Numbered from the stretch's first letter, positions 42,924 through 51,999 are shown. The stretch: DNA of 63,212 bases from an uncultured Clostridia bacterium (GCA_937912025.1 CALDOZ010000012.1:1-63212), one strand, 5' to 3'. A program made the numbers and translations. The notes: generated from the sequence alone by a model not told the origin.

Positions 42924-44249
42924 TTAATTTTTATTTTTTTGAAATTTGTCGTTATAACCTGCTTGCGCTTTACGTTTAAGCGTTTGCGCTTTTTCTTTTA
43001 TCATATCTTTAGACTTTTGCATATACTCGTCTACGTTTGACGGTCTTTCTGTAAACTTTTCAAAATTGCTTTGAAGTTGTGAAGTTAAAGCATCGTCTGG
43101 TATAAGCAAAGAAATTTCAGATATTAACGCATTAAATTCCGTTTGGTCGTGCGCAGAATTTATATGGTTTAAAATTTGTAAATAAATGGATGCGACGTCT
43201 AAATTATTATAGATTTCACTTAAAGCGGTAAAAGTTATAATACTGTCTATTTCAATATCGTATTTATTTTTAAATTCAATAATCTTTTTATCCGCTTCGT
43301 TTAATAAAAACTGTAAACTTTTATCGTGTATTTGATTTTTTATGAAATCAAGTTCTTTAATAACCCAATAATCTAACTCTACGCCAATATTAAATTCTTC
43401 GTTTAACTTATCTTTTACTTGCTGTAAAGTAACTTCTAAAGTTTGTAAATCGCTTTTTTTAGAAAGCATAATTTTATAATAATTTTCTACCGTTTCTGTC
43501 GCAAACTTTTTAAACTCTCCAGTATAATTTTTGTTAAAGTCTTCATCGGTAATGGTTACGTTGCGCTCAATTTCAAGCGGAATAACGTTATTTAATTGAC
43601 TTATAAAATCGCTTGCCGTTTGATAAGAAAACCCTAACTTTTCAGCAGTATTTTTAAGACTTTCACTAGATACGCTTACAAGCGCTGAAAGGTTATTATC
43701 ATTTACAAACTGAGAGATTTTACCTTTTAGTTCATTTTCTAAACTGCTACTTTTATCACTGTTTTCATTTGAAACGGTAATTGATACGGCATTGACTTCT
43801 GTTTCATCTGAAATAAACCCGTACTCAACGCATTTTTCTATTAAAATTTCAAGTCCGTCGCTTATCTTTTTACCCTTTAAATTTTCAACTAAACCGTCTT
43901 CAATCAAAATAACGTCAGCATCGGTATTTGAACTTGAAACGGACACGATTTCGTCGTTGCCATTGGCTACCAGTTTAATTTTTGGGTTGACTTCTAAACA
44001 AATAACGGAATTTTCATTATAGGTATAACCTCCGTTTCCGCCCTTTAAAGCAAATGGCAATATAACCAAACATATTAACACAAGCGACAGTGCAAACGCC
44101 GTTACCATTCTAAACGCGTTAGTTTTAAAAAAAGATTTTTTGTTTTCTTCAACTATTTCATTAGTAGGGAAAGGCGCGTTTTTAACGTTTTCACTCATAT
44201 TTGGAACGATATTTTCTAGTTCAGCGTTTAAGATTTTTTTAAGTTTCAT
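42924..44249 (-). CDS. RsgI-like transmembrane anti-sigma factor
   Basis: 441 aa. Residues 1-45 are cytosolic and would bind the sigma factor, residues ~48-70 are one membrane helix (VTAFALSLVLICLVILPFAL), and residues ~80-190 are an RsgI-like extracytoplasmic domain (SVICLEVNPKIKLVANGNDEIVSVSSSNTDADVIL). The C-terminal ~240 residues are helical. It overlaps the sigma gene by four bases (ATGA), the usual arrangement for a cognate pair. The signal sensed is unknown. Confidence 0.82.
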   Translation of the reverse strand: MKLKKILNAELENIVPNMSENVKNAPFPTNEIVEENKKSFFKTNAFRMVTAFALSLVLICLVILPFALKGGNGGYTYNENSVICLEVNPKIKLVANGNDEIVSVSSSNTDADVILIEDGLVENLKGKKISDGLEILIEKCVEYGFISDETEVNAVSITVSNENSDKSSSLENELKGKISQFVNDNNLSALVSVSSESLKNTAEKLGFSYQTASDFISQLNNVIPLEIERNVTITDEDFNKNYTGEFKKFATETVENYYKIMLSKKSDLQTLEVTLQQVKDKLNEEFNIGVELDYWVIKELDFIKNQIHDKSLQFLLNEADKKIIEFKNKYDIEIDSIITFTALSEIYNNLDVASIYLQILNHINSAHDQTEFNALISEISLLIPDDALTSQLQSNFEKFTERPSNVDEYMQKSKDMIKEKAQTLKRKAQAGYNDKFQKNKN

Positions 44250-44770
44250 TCTTTCCCTCCTTTTTGTAAAAATTCTTTAAGTTTTTTTATTGACGTTTTG
44301 TATTTACTCGTAACCGTGCCTGTCGGCATTTGTAATAAATCGCCTATTTCTCTGTGTTTATAACCCCATAAAACGTGTAAAATAACGACTTGTTTTTCTT
44401 CTTGATTTAACGCTTTATTTAAAGCCTCGAAAACTTCCAAACTACCTTCACGCCCACTTTCGCTTACGTTTAATAACGCGTCGGCGTCTAGATCGCCCTT
44501 ATTGTATTTTTTTAAGTCGTTAAGCGCTTGATTTTTAGCAATTTGCAATATCCACGCCTTAGCGTTAGTTCCGCTTTTATATGTATGAGCGTTTAATTTA
44601 ATTTTCAAAAAAGCGCTTTGAAGCCCGTCTTCAGTATTGTGGCGATTATTGTAATACGAATATAAAAACGCGTATACACCCTTTGCCGTTTCCTTATATA
44701 ATAAAGAAAAAGCATCGGCATCACCCTTACCAACTAAAGTAAGCGTTTTATCTAAGTCTTTGCTATTCAT
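44246..44770 (-). CDS. ECF RNA polymerase sigma factor
   Basis: 174 aa with region 2 (DADAFSLLYKETAKGVYAFLYSYYNNRHNTEDGLQSAFLKI, then ILQIAKNQALNDLKKY) and region 4 (EEKQVVILHVLWGYKHREIGDLLQMPTGTVTSKYKTSIKKL). I use the ATG at 44770; the GTG at 44794 is an alternative. It overlaps the anti-sigma gene and is preceded by a promoter-like sequence shared with the lipoprotein gene, implying autoregulation. Confidence 0.92.
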   Translation of the reverse strand: MNSKDLDKTLTLVGKGDADAFSLLYKETAKGVYAFLYSYYNNRHNTEDGLQSAFLKIKLNAHTYKSGTNAKAWILQIAKNQALNDLKKYNKGDLDADALLNVSESGREGSLEVFEALNKALNQEEKQVVILHVLWGYKHREIGDLLQMPTGTVTSKYKTSIKKLKEFLQKGGKE

Positions 44771-44791
44771 TTCCCGTTTTCCTTTTGTTTT

Positions 44792-44826
44792 CACTTATTA
44801 AACAATTCTAAGCGTTGTTTTGTTGA
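44792..44826 (-). promoter_or_regulatory. ECF-type promoter of the sigma gene
   Basis: On the - strand TCAACAAAA, 14 bases, GTTTAATAAGTG. AATTGTTTAATAAGTGAAA is identical over 19 bases with the copy at 42888. Confidence 0.6.
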
Positions 44827-44938
44827 ATTTGTTTTATAATTTTTTTTACAATAAATAAATTTTTATTTAATTTTACTCTTTTTGCATTTTTATTGCTAAT
44901 ATTTTTTAAACTTTTTTTAAATTTTTTATTAAAATCGT

Positions 44939-44967
44939 TTGACAATTATAATTAAATTGATTAGAAT
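44939..44967 (+). promoter_or_regulatory. Promoter of the leucine T-box unit
   Basis: TTGACA (44939-44944), 17-base spacer, TAGAAT (44962-44967), directly before the T-box leader. Confidence 0.85.
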
Positions 44968-44982
44968 TACAACATATTAAAT

Positions 44983-45245
44983 GCGATGATGATATTAAGC
45001 GTTTGTAATACGCACTTTCAGAGAGCCGTTGGTTGGTGTAAAACGGTAGGCGCTACAAGGGCTGTCTCGTATCGGAGCAGAGTTTCTGAAAGTTTAGTAA
45101 GAAATTACGGGCGATCCCGTTATAGGTCAGGGATATGATTGTATCCTATCGAGTGGTTTCTTTTATGAAACAATACGGGTGGTACCGTGGACTTTGAAGT
45201 TCATCCCGCAGAAGCATTTAACGTGTTTCTGCGGTTTTTTATTTT
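44983..45245 (+). promoter_or_regulatory. T-box leader 1, leucine (specifier CTC)
   Basis: tRNA-sensing leader. Stem I base is GC..GATA (44991-44994)/TATC (45070-45073) with a kink-turn-like GATGAT/GGA. AGAGAG is at 45020-45025 and GGTTGGTGTAAAACGG follows. The specifier-loop 3' strand reads GTCTCG, so CTC at 45066-45068, one base before the lower stem, exactly the position used in the other two leaders. T-box sequence GGGTGGTACCGTGG (45177-45190); UGGU fits a tRNA ending ACCA. Terminator stem CCGCAGAAGCA/TGTTTCTGCGG (45206-45234) with T6. Confidence 0.93.
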
Positions 45246-45265
45246 ATTTATTTGTGAGGTATATT

Positions 45266-46651
45266 ATGAAAAAAGTATTAGTATCAGATTTAACGTTACG
45301 CGCATTGAATGAAGAAAGTAAAAAAATTCTTACTTTCCGTGAAAAACTTGCTATTGCTACTAACCTAGCAAAGACGGGCGTTGACGCTATCGAACTACCT
45401 TTTGTATCTGCAAGTAAAGAAGATTCAGTAGTTTACCGCACTATTTCTCAATCAATAGAAAACGCAACCGTTTGTATCCCTTGCGGATTAACTGAAGAAG
45501 AAATTCAAAGCGCTTACAACTGCGTTAAAGACGCGAAAAATATTCGCATGCAAATAATCGTTCCTGTTTCTACCGTTCAAATGGAATACATTTATCACTA
45601 CAAAGCGCCTAAAATGCTTGATAAAATTGCTAACGCCGTTAAAAAAGCAAGCGAATACACAACAGAAATTGAAGTTGTTATGAAAGACGCTACGCGCGCT
45701 GAAGACGGGTTTGCCGTAAAAGTAGCAAAAACTGCTAAGGAAAACGGCGCAAAATACGTTACCGTTTGCGATGACGGCGGTGTTTGTTTCCCTGAAGAAT
45801 TTGCTAAAATTATTAAAGATATTAAAGACGGTTGCGACGTTTTAGTTTTCGCTCAACCTTCTAACGCTCTTAATATGGCTATGGCAACGGCTATTGAATG
45901 TATTAAAGTGGGCGCGGACGGTGTAAAAACTTCTACAAGCAATAAACAATATCTTAAAATTGATGATTTTGCCGACGTTTTACGCGCTAAAGGCGATGCT
46001 ATTAAAGTTACTTCTAACCTTGACGTTACCGCTATACATAACATAGTAAATAACGTTGTTGGGGACGTTGCAAAAGCAAAAGACGTTGAAGTTACAGTTG
46101 CAAGTGAGAATACTATCACTTTAAACGATAATTGTACCATTAAAGATTTAGCAACTCAAATTACGGCGCTTGGATACGACATTTCTGATGAAGATATTGG
46201 AAAAGTTTACGAAGAATTTAAACGCGTCGCATCTAAAAAGAACGTAATAGATGCAAGAGAACTTGAAGCAATTATCGCCACTACCGCCATGCAAGTACCA
46301 TCTACTTATCACCTTATAAGTTACGTTGTAAATAGCGGTAACATAATTACTGCAACTGCTAACATTACCCTTGAGAAAAACGGCGAAAAAATTAGCGGTG
46401 TTTCAACGGGCGACGGTCCTATCGACGCTGCATTCCACGCAATTGAGCAAATTATTGGCCACCACTACGAACTTGATGATTTCCAAGTTCAAGCAGTTAC
46501 TAAAGGTAGAGAAGCGGTTGGTTCTTCAATTATTAGACTTCGCGCTAACGGTAAAATTTATTCTGGCAACGGTGTATCTACCGACGTTGTAGGCGCTTGT
46601 ATCCGCGCGTACGTTAACGCTCTTAATAAAATTGTTTACGAGGAAAACTAA
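45266..46651 (+). CDS. LeuA-like protein lacking the catalytic metal ligands
   Basis: 461 aa. Residues 1 to ~270 are an HMGL-like TIM barrel; residues ~345-461 are a well-kept LeuA allosteric dimer domain (VSTGDGPIDAAFHAIEQI, AVTKGREAVGSSIIRLRANG, GNGVSTDVVGACIRAYVNALN). The active site is eroded. DTTLRDGEQ of isopropylmalate synthases is DLTLRALNEE here, losing the metal-binding Asp after Arg. The HxHND metal motif is VFAQPSNA (~195), and the GxGERxGN segment is absent. I infer a pseudoenzyme or leucine sensor rather than an active synthase. The ATG at 45266 has GAGGT upstream. First gene behind the leucine T-box; the next gene starts two bases after its stop. Confidence 0.82.
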   Translation: MKKVLVSDLTLRALNEESKKILTFREKLAIATNLAKTGVDAIELPFVSASKEDSVVYRTISQSIENATVCIPCGLTEEEIQSAYNCVKDAKNIRMQIIVPVSTVQMEYIYHYKAPKMLDKIANAVKKASEYTTEIEVVMKDATRAEDGFAVKVAKTAKENGAKYVTVCDDGGVCFPEEFAKIIKDIKDGCDVLVFAQPSNALNMAMATAIECIKVGADGVKTSTSNKQYLKIDDFADVLRAKGDAIKVTSNLDVTAIHNIVNNVVGDVAKAKDVEVTVASENTITLNDNCTIKDLATQITALGYDISDEDIGKVYEEFKRVASKKNVIDARELEAIIATTAMQVPSTYHLISYVVNSGNIITATANITLEKNGEKISGVSTGDGPIDAAFHAIEQIIGHHYELDDFQVQAVTKGREAVGSSIIRLRANGKIYSGNGVSTDVVGACIRAYVNALNKIVYEEN

Positions 46652-46652
46652 T

Positions 46653-49106
46653 ATGAAACTCTCTTTTTGTTCTAAACAAGTAAACGCCCCTTCCTTTTTA
46701 GACCTTTGCAACTTAACGGCTAATTACGGATTTTCGGGCTTTGAAATATATGATGCTAAGGCTGAGGCTATCAAGCATAAAGACAGTATTTTTAACCCTT
46801 CCGCTATGGCGGGGGCAAAACGTAAACTCGTAAATCGCCATATTGCTATTAGCGCTATAAAATTCCCTGAAAAAGTTAATGAAAACGTTGACGTTGCTTC
46901 TCTTACTGAATACGTTGAGTTGTGCGCTATGGCAACGTGTTATAACCTTATTTTTGAACTTGGCGAAATTACCGATTTGCAACTTTTTAAAGCGGTTATT
47001 TCTCCAACTATAAAAACTGCCGAAAAATTAGGCGTTAATCTTTTAATTGAAACGAGAGGCAAATACGCCGAAACAAGTAAAATTTTAGATGTAATTAACG
47101 CTTTTGAAACGGCGGTACTCGGCGTATCTTGGGATATTCGCCAAACGTTTTTTAACGCAAAAGAAACTGCCGACCAAACTATACAAACGCTTGGCGCGTA
47201 TATAAATTACGTTAGAATTGGCGACAAAAAAGACGGCAAAAACGTTCTTATTGGCGACGGTGACCTTCCCGTTGAAGAATTTATGAACGCCCTTAAATCT
47301 CTTAATTACGACGGTTTCGTTTGCGCTGAATGGAATGACGAAATAACTGACGAAGATATAGTTTTAACTCATTTTACGAACTTTATTGATAGAGTTACGG
47401 GCGATAACGTTAATACTCGTCCCGTATACTATAACCGCTCTAAAACTGGCACTTTCCCTTGGAAAAAATACGAAGTTATCGATTTAACTTTCTCAGAAGT
47501 TCTCGATGAAATGGCTACGAGATATCCCGACCAATACGCGTTTAAGTACACAACGCTCGACTATACTCGCACTTACTCTCAATTCCGTGACGACGTTGAC
47601 CGCGTTGCCGCTTCGCTTATATCTCTTGGCGTTAAACCAGGCCATCACGTTGCAATTTGGGCAACTAACGTTCCTGAATGGTTTTTAACGTTTTGGGCAA
47701 CAGTAAAAATTGGCGCGGTACTCGTTACAGTAAACACCGCTTACAAAATTCACGAAACGGAATACCTTCTTCGTCAATCTGACACGCACACTTTAGTTAT
47801 GATTGAAAGTTGCAAAGACTCTGACTATAAAGCAATTATGGAAGAACTTTGCCCAGAACTTGAAAACCTTACCCCTGGTAGTCCGTTATATTCTAAAAAA
47901 CTTCCTTTCCTACGCAACATAGTTACGGTTGGTTTTAAAATGAAAGGTTGTCTTGAATGGAAAGAAATGCTTGACCGCTCTTCGCTTGTTCCTAAACAAG
48001 AAGTTTTAAGACGCGCATCATTTGTTAAGCCTGACGACGTATGTAATATGCAATACACGTCTGGAACAACGGGTTTCCCTAAAGGCGTTATGCTTACCCA
48101 CCGCAATATTATAAATAATGGTAAAACTATCGGCGATAGAATGGATATTTCAACTGCCGACCGTATGATGATTCAAGTACCTATGTTCCATTGTTTCGGC
48201 ATGGTACTTTCAATGACTAACCTTATGACTCACGGCGGAACTATTTGCCCTATGCCGTATTTCTCGCCTAAATCTTCACTTGCTTGTATTAACGACGAAA
48301 AAATTACTTGTTTTAACGGTGTTCCTACAATGTTTATTGCAATGTTTGCGCATGAAGACTTTGCTAAAACAGACTTTTCGTATATGCGTACGGGTATAAT
48401 GGCAGGCGCTAACTGTCCGCCCGAACTTATGAGAAAGGCTGCAGCTGAAATGAACATGAAAGAAATTATAAGCGTTTACGGTCAAACTGAAGCATCGCCT
48501 GGCTGTACGATGGGCGAAGTTAACGAAGACCTTGACCACCGCGTTGAAACGGTAGGTAGCGCTTTCCCCGGCGTTGAATGTAAAATTATCGACCCCGAAA
48601 CGGGCGATGATCTTCCCGATGGTATGAACGGCGAGTTCGTAGCGCGTGGCTTTAATATAATGAAAGGCTACTACAAAATGCCTAAGGCTACCGCTCAAAC
48701 TATTGATAAAGACGGTTGGCTTCACAGCGGTGATATTTGTTGCCGTACGCCAGACGGATATTATAAGGTTACTGGCAGACTTAAAGATATGATTATTCGT
48801 GGTGGCGAAAACCTTTACCCTCGTGAAATTGAGGAATTTTATTTAACTCACTCTAAAATTAAAGACGTTCAAGTAGTAGGCGTGCCCGACCACCGTTACG
48901 GTGAAGAGGCTTGCGCGTGGATAATTTTAAAAGACGGCGAAACGTCTGACGCAAATGAAATGACTGAATACGGTAATTCGCACATGGCTAAACATAAAGT
49001 TCCACGTTATTTTATATTTGTAAAAGAATTTCCAATGAACGCCGCAGGCAAAATTTTAAAATATAAAATGAAAGAAACTTCAGTTGAAATGCTTAATCTT
49101 AAATAA
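46653..49106 (+). CDS. TIM-barrel/acyl-CoA synthetase fusion
   Basis: 817 aa. Residues 1 to ~255 resemble the xylose-isomerase-like/AP endonuclease 2 TIM barrel (TANYGFSGFEIYD; GVNLLIETRGKYAE; VRIGDKKDGKNVLIGDGDLPVEEF; FVCAEWNDE). Residues ~275-817 are an AMP-forming acyl-CoA synthetase. The P-loop is YTSGTTGFPKGVMLTHRN (about 467), then YGQTEASPG, GWLHSGDICCRTPDGYYKVTGRLKD and the C-terminal Lys motif AAGKILKYKM. It would activate a carboxylic acid to its CoA thioester. Under the leucine T-box, isovalerate is the inferred substrate. Barrel function unknown. Confidence 0.88.
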   Translation: MKLSFCSKQVNAPSFLDLCNLTANYGFSGFEIYDAKAEAIKHKDSIFNPSAMAGAKRKLVNRHIAISAIKFPEKVNENVDVASLTEYVELCAMATCYNLIFELGEITDLQLFKAVISPTIKTAEKLGVNLLIETRGKYAETSKILDVINAFETAVLGVSWDIRQTFFNAKETADQTIQTLGAYINYVRIGDKKDGKNVLIGDGDLPVEEFMNALKSLNYDGFVCAEWNDEITDEDIVLTHFTNFIDRVTGDNVNTRPVYYNRSKTGTFPWKKYEVIDLTFSEVLDEMATRYPDQYAFKYTTLDYTRTYSQFRDDVDRVAASLISLGVKPGHHVAIWATNVPEWFLTFWATVKIGAVLVTVNTAYKIHETEYLLRQSDTHTLVMIESCKDSDYKAIMEELCPELENLTPGSPLYSKKLPFLRNIVTVGFKMKGCLEWKEMLDRSSLVPKQEVLRRASFVKPDDVCNMQYTSGTTGFPKGVMLTHRNIINNGKTIGDRMDISTADRMMIQVPMFHCFGMVLSMTNLMTHGGTICPMPYFSPKSSLACINDEKITCFNGVPTMFIAMFAHEDFAKTDFSYMRTGIMAGANCPPELMRKAAAEMNMKEIISVYGQTEASPGCTMGEVNEDLDHRVETVGSAFPGVECKIIDPETGDDLPDGMNGEFVARGFNIMKGYYKMPKATAQTIDKDGWLHSGDICCRTPDGYYKVTGRLKDMIIRGGENLYPREIEEFYLTHSKIKDVQVVGVPDHRYGEEACAWIILKDGETSDANEMTEYGNSHMAKHKVPRYFIFVKEFPMNAAGKILKYKMKETSVEMLNLK

Positions 49107-49186
49107 GTATTTGTTAGTTTAAAAAACTTTTTTGTTGCGTTTTTACGCTAAATTTTACTTAAAGCAACCTAAATATTAAACGACAC

Positions 49187-49234
49187 ACTATCGAAATCGG
49201 ACACTTTTTTAAAAATATGTCCGATTTCGATAGT
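49187..49234. repeat. Dispersed palindrome, copy 3
   Basis: 17-bp perfect arms ACTATCGAAATCGGACA (49187-49203) and complement (49218-49234), followed by ATTTTT. It can terminate the upstream leucine unit. Confidence 0.9.
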
Positions 49235-49360
49235 ATTTTTATTCTACTATTGGTAGAGTTTTAAAAATAATAGTAAAACCACATACGTTAAGTAATTTTT
49301 TAAGCGTTGTCCACGACTTTTAAAAAATTTAAAAAAATTTAAAAAAACGCAAAAAAGTAC

Positions 49361-49389
49361 TTGACATTGATTTTTTTAAGGTGTACAAT
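49361..49389 (+). promoter_or_regulatory. Promoter of the isoleucine T-box unit
   Basis: TTGACA (49361-49366), 17-base spacer, TACAAT (49384-49389). Confidence 0.88.
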
Positions 49390-49410
49390 CAACCTATCAA
49401 TTAAATAAAA

Positions 49411-49653
49411 GGCTATGACGAAGACGGCGTTAACCGTATATTTTACAGAGAGTCGATGTTGGTGAAATTCGATAAATTAAAGTTAACATGCTTATCACTT
49501 CCGAGCCGAAAACTTGAAATTTTAGTAGGGTTTTCCGTGATTGCTGCGTAAAGGCATAGGGCTTGTTGGAGCCTGAGTGGTATGAGTTTTCATACAATTT
49601 GAGTGGTACCGCGAATTATATTCGTCTCAAAGAAATTTGAGGCGATTTTTTTA
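49411..49653 (+). promoter_or_regulatory. T-box leader 2, isoleucine (specifier ATC)
   Basis: Stem I base GGCT/AGCC with kink-turn ATGAC/CG and GAAG (49420-49423)/CTTC (49498-49501). Upper stem GTTAAC (49429-49434)/GTTAAC (49482-49487). Specifier strand ATGCTTATCA, giving ATC at 49494-49496, one base before the lower stem. AGAGAG is at 49446-49451. T-box GAGTGGTACCGCG at 49601-49613. Terminator TCGTCTCAAA/TTTGAGGCGA (49622-49645) with T7. Confidence 0.94.
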
Positions 49654-49698
49654 TTTTTCGCACTCTACTTCCAACAAAAAAACACGGAGGATAGAAAA

Positions 49699-51960
49699 AT
49701 GAACACAACTAACACAAGACTTGTAGAAATTGCAACGCGTATAAAAGAATTGCGCGAAATTATGGGATTTTCTACTGCAGAAATGGCTTTAAAAACTGAA
49801 GTGTCTGAAAACGATTACGCAAGTTATGAAAGCGGTAATGTTGATATTCCGTTTTCATTTATTTACAAATGCTCGCTTATTTTCGACGTTGAACTTACCG
49901 AACTTTTAGAAGGTCATTCCGCTCACCTTTCAAGCTATACGGTAACAAGAAAAGGTCGAGGTCAAACAACTGCTAAAGAAGATGGTATAGACATTAAAAA
50001 CCTTGCGCCTAAGTTTAAAAATAAACTTGCTCAACCCTATTTCGTTCGTTACGAATACGATAGTGCGCAACAAAATAAACCTATTCATTTAACCACTCAC
50101 AACGGTCAAGAATTCGACCTTGTTTTAAAAGGTAAACTTAAAGTTCAAGTAGGAAGCCACGTTGAAATTCTTAACGAAGGCGATAGTATTTATTACGATA
50201 GTTCTACTCCGCACGGTATGATTGCCGTTGACGGTGAAGCGTGTGAATTTTGCGCGGTAGTTTTAACGGGTGATAATACTAAGGAAGAAAAAGTTAGCGA
50301 AAGTATCGTTCGCGCTAAAGACACCGAAAAACTCATTTGCGAAAAATTCGTTAAACCCGTTGAAGACGAGAACGGCAAACTTAAAAGTATTTCTTTTGAA
50401 AACACTAACACGTTTAACTTTGGTTTTGATATAGTTGACGAAATAGCAACGAAATACCCAGAAAAACTTGCTATGCTTCACCTTGACGTTAATAAAAACG
50501 AACGCCGTTTTACGTTTAGAGATATTAAACATCATTCTAATCAATGCGCAAACTACTTTACTTCACTCGGTATTAAAAAAGGCGATAAAGTTATGCTCGT
50601 ACTTAAACGCCATTATCAATTTTGGTTTGCTATGGTTGCCCTTCATAAAATCGGAGCAGTTGCAATACCTGCAACAAACCAACTTAAAGAACACGATTTT
50701 GAATACCGTTTCAACGCTGCCGGCGTAAAAGCAATAGTTTGTACTAGCGACGGTAACGTTGCCGAAATAGCAGAAAAAGCGGCTGAAAAATGCCCTACCG
50801 TAGAAAGAAAAATTATTGTTGGAAAATGTCGTGACGGTTGGCATAATTTCGACGAAGAATATAAACTTTTCTCGAGAAAATTCGTACGTCCTGACGATTG
50901 CTCGGCTGGCGACGACACCGCTCTTATGTTCTTTACGTCAGGCACGACCGGCAATCCTAAAATGGCTGCGCATAAACACACTTACGCGCTCGGTCATTTC
51001 GTAACCGCTAAATATTGGCATTGTTGCGAGCGCGACGGTCTTCACCTTACCATTTCAGACACGGGCTGGGGTAAATCGCTTTGGGGTAAACTTTACGGAC
51101 AATGGCTTTGCGAGGGCGCGGTATTCGTTTACGACTTTGATAAGTTTGATGAAAAAGACATTCTTCCTATGTTTAGTAAATATCAAATTACTACTTTCTG
51201 CGCTCCACCAACTATGCTTCGTATGTTAATTAGAGGAAACCTTTCAGACTACGACCTTTCGTCTATCCACCACATGACGACGGCTGGCGAAGCGTTAAAC
51301 CCTGAAGTATTTAAGAAATTTAAAGAAGCAACAGGGCTTGAAATTATGGAAGGCTTTGGTCAAACGGAAACGACGCTCGTTATCGCTAACCTTTTTGGCG
51401 ACGTTCCTAAAATAGGCTCTATGGGTAAAGCGTCTCCGCAATTTGATATCGATATAGTTGATAACGACGGTAAATCGGTTGCTCCTGGTGAAGTTGGTGA
51501 AATCGTTGTTCACACTAATAAGTCTATCCCTTGCGGTCTTTATAAAGAATATTACCTTGACGAAGAAAAAACTAAGGAAGCTTGGTATGACGATATTTAT
51601 CACACAGGCGACACCGCTTGGCGCGATGAAGACGGCTATTTTTGGTACGTTAGCCGTAAAGACGACGTTATCAAGTCGTCGGGCTACCGCATAGGACCTT
51701 TTGAAATTGAAAGCGTAATTATGGAACTTCCGTACGTCGTTGAGTGTGGCGTTTCGGCAGTGCCTGACGAAATTAGAGGTCAAGTAGTAAAAGCAAGTAT
51801 CGTTTTAACTAAAGGTACGGAACCTACTGAAGAACTTAAAAAAGAAATTCAAAATTACGTTAAATCTCATACCGCTCCATACAAATATCCGCGTGTCGTT
51901 GTATTTAAAGACGAACTTCCAAAAACTATTAGCGGTAAAATTCAACGTAACAAACTTTAA
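49699..51960 (+). CDS. XRE-cupin-acyl-CoA synthetase fusion, isoleucine unit
   Basis: 753 aa in three parts. Residues ~8-70 are an XRE helix-turn-helix (RIKELREIMGFSTAEMALKT, FIYKCSLIFDVELTELLEG). Residues ~115-190 are a cupin (HNGQEFDLVLKGKLKVQVG, GDSIYYDSSTPHGM). Residues ~245-753 are an AMP-forming acyl-CoA synthetase of the medium/branched-chain type, with FTSGTTGNPKMA (~412), ISDTGWGKSLWGKLYGQW, GFGQTETT and the C-terminal TISGKIQRNKL catalytic Lys. HTH-cupin normally makes a stand-alone repressor, so this looks like a regulator joined to its enzyme. The specifier ATC suggests 2-methylbutyrate as substrate. GGAGG precedes the ATG at 49699. Monocistronic; no terminator was recognised before the next promoter. 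Confidence 0.92.
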   Translation: MNTTNTRLVEIATRIKELREIMGFSTAEMALKTEVSENDYASYESGNVDIPFSFIYKCSLIFDVELTELLEGHSAHLSSYTVTRKGRGQTTAKEDGIDIKNLAPKFKNKLAQPYFVRYEYDSAQQNKPIHLTTHNGQEFDLVLKGKLKVQVGSHVEILNEGDSIYYDSSTPHGMIAVDGEACEFCAVVLTGDNTKEEKVSESIVRAKDTEKLICEKFVKPVEDENGKLKSISFENTNTFNFGFDIVDEIATKYPEKLAMLHLDVNKNERRFTFRDIKHHSNQCANYFTSLGIKKGDKVMLVLKRHYQFWFAMVALHKIGAVAIPATNQLKEHDFEYRFNAAGVKAIVCTSDGNVAEIAEKAAEKCPTVERKIIVGKCRDGWHNFDEEYKLFSRKFVRPDDCSAGDDTALMFFTSGTTGNPKMAAHKHTYALGHFVTAKYWHCCERDGLHLTISDTGWGKSLWGKLYGQWLCEGAVFVYDFDKFDEKDILPMFSKYQITTFCAPPTMLRMLIRGNLSDYDLSSIHHMTTAGEALNPEVFKKFKEATGLEIMEGFGQTETTLVIANLFGDVPKIGSMGKASPQFDIDIVDNDGKSVAPGEVGEIVVHTNKSIPCGLYKEYYLDEEKTKEAWYDDIYHTGDTAWRDEDGYFWYVSRKDDVIKSSGYRIGPFEIESVIMELPYVVECGVSAVPDEIRGQVVKASIVLTKGTEPTEELKKEIQNYVKSHTAPYKYPRVVVFKDELPKTISGKIQRNKL

Positions 51961-51999
51961 CAGTTTAATAAATTAAACGTTAAAAGGCTTGAAATTATG

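Larger units (their letters stand above)
49107..49410. other. Intergenic region before T-box leader 2
   Basis: Contains palindrome copy 3 (49187-49234), an A/T-rich stretch and the promoter at 49361-49389; no gene seen. The leader itself follows at 49411. Confidence 0.8.

Noticed and set aside
45179..45265. N-terminal extension of the LeuA-like gene
   Set aside because: It would be translated from the T-box antiterminator and terminator; the ATG at 45266 has its own GAGGT site.
48276..48725. 149-aa antisense frame inside the acyl-CoA synthetase
   Set aside because: Mirror frame of a well-supported gene; no ribosome binding site or recognisable domain.
49603..49698. N-terminal extension of the XRE-cupin-synthetase gene
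   Set aside because: Overlaps the T-box terminator; GGAGG and ATG at 49699 are clear.
51295..51783. 162-aa antisense frame inside the XRE-cupin-synthetase gene
   Set aside because: Complement of conserved synthetase motifs, so coding on the + strand explains it.
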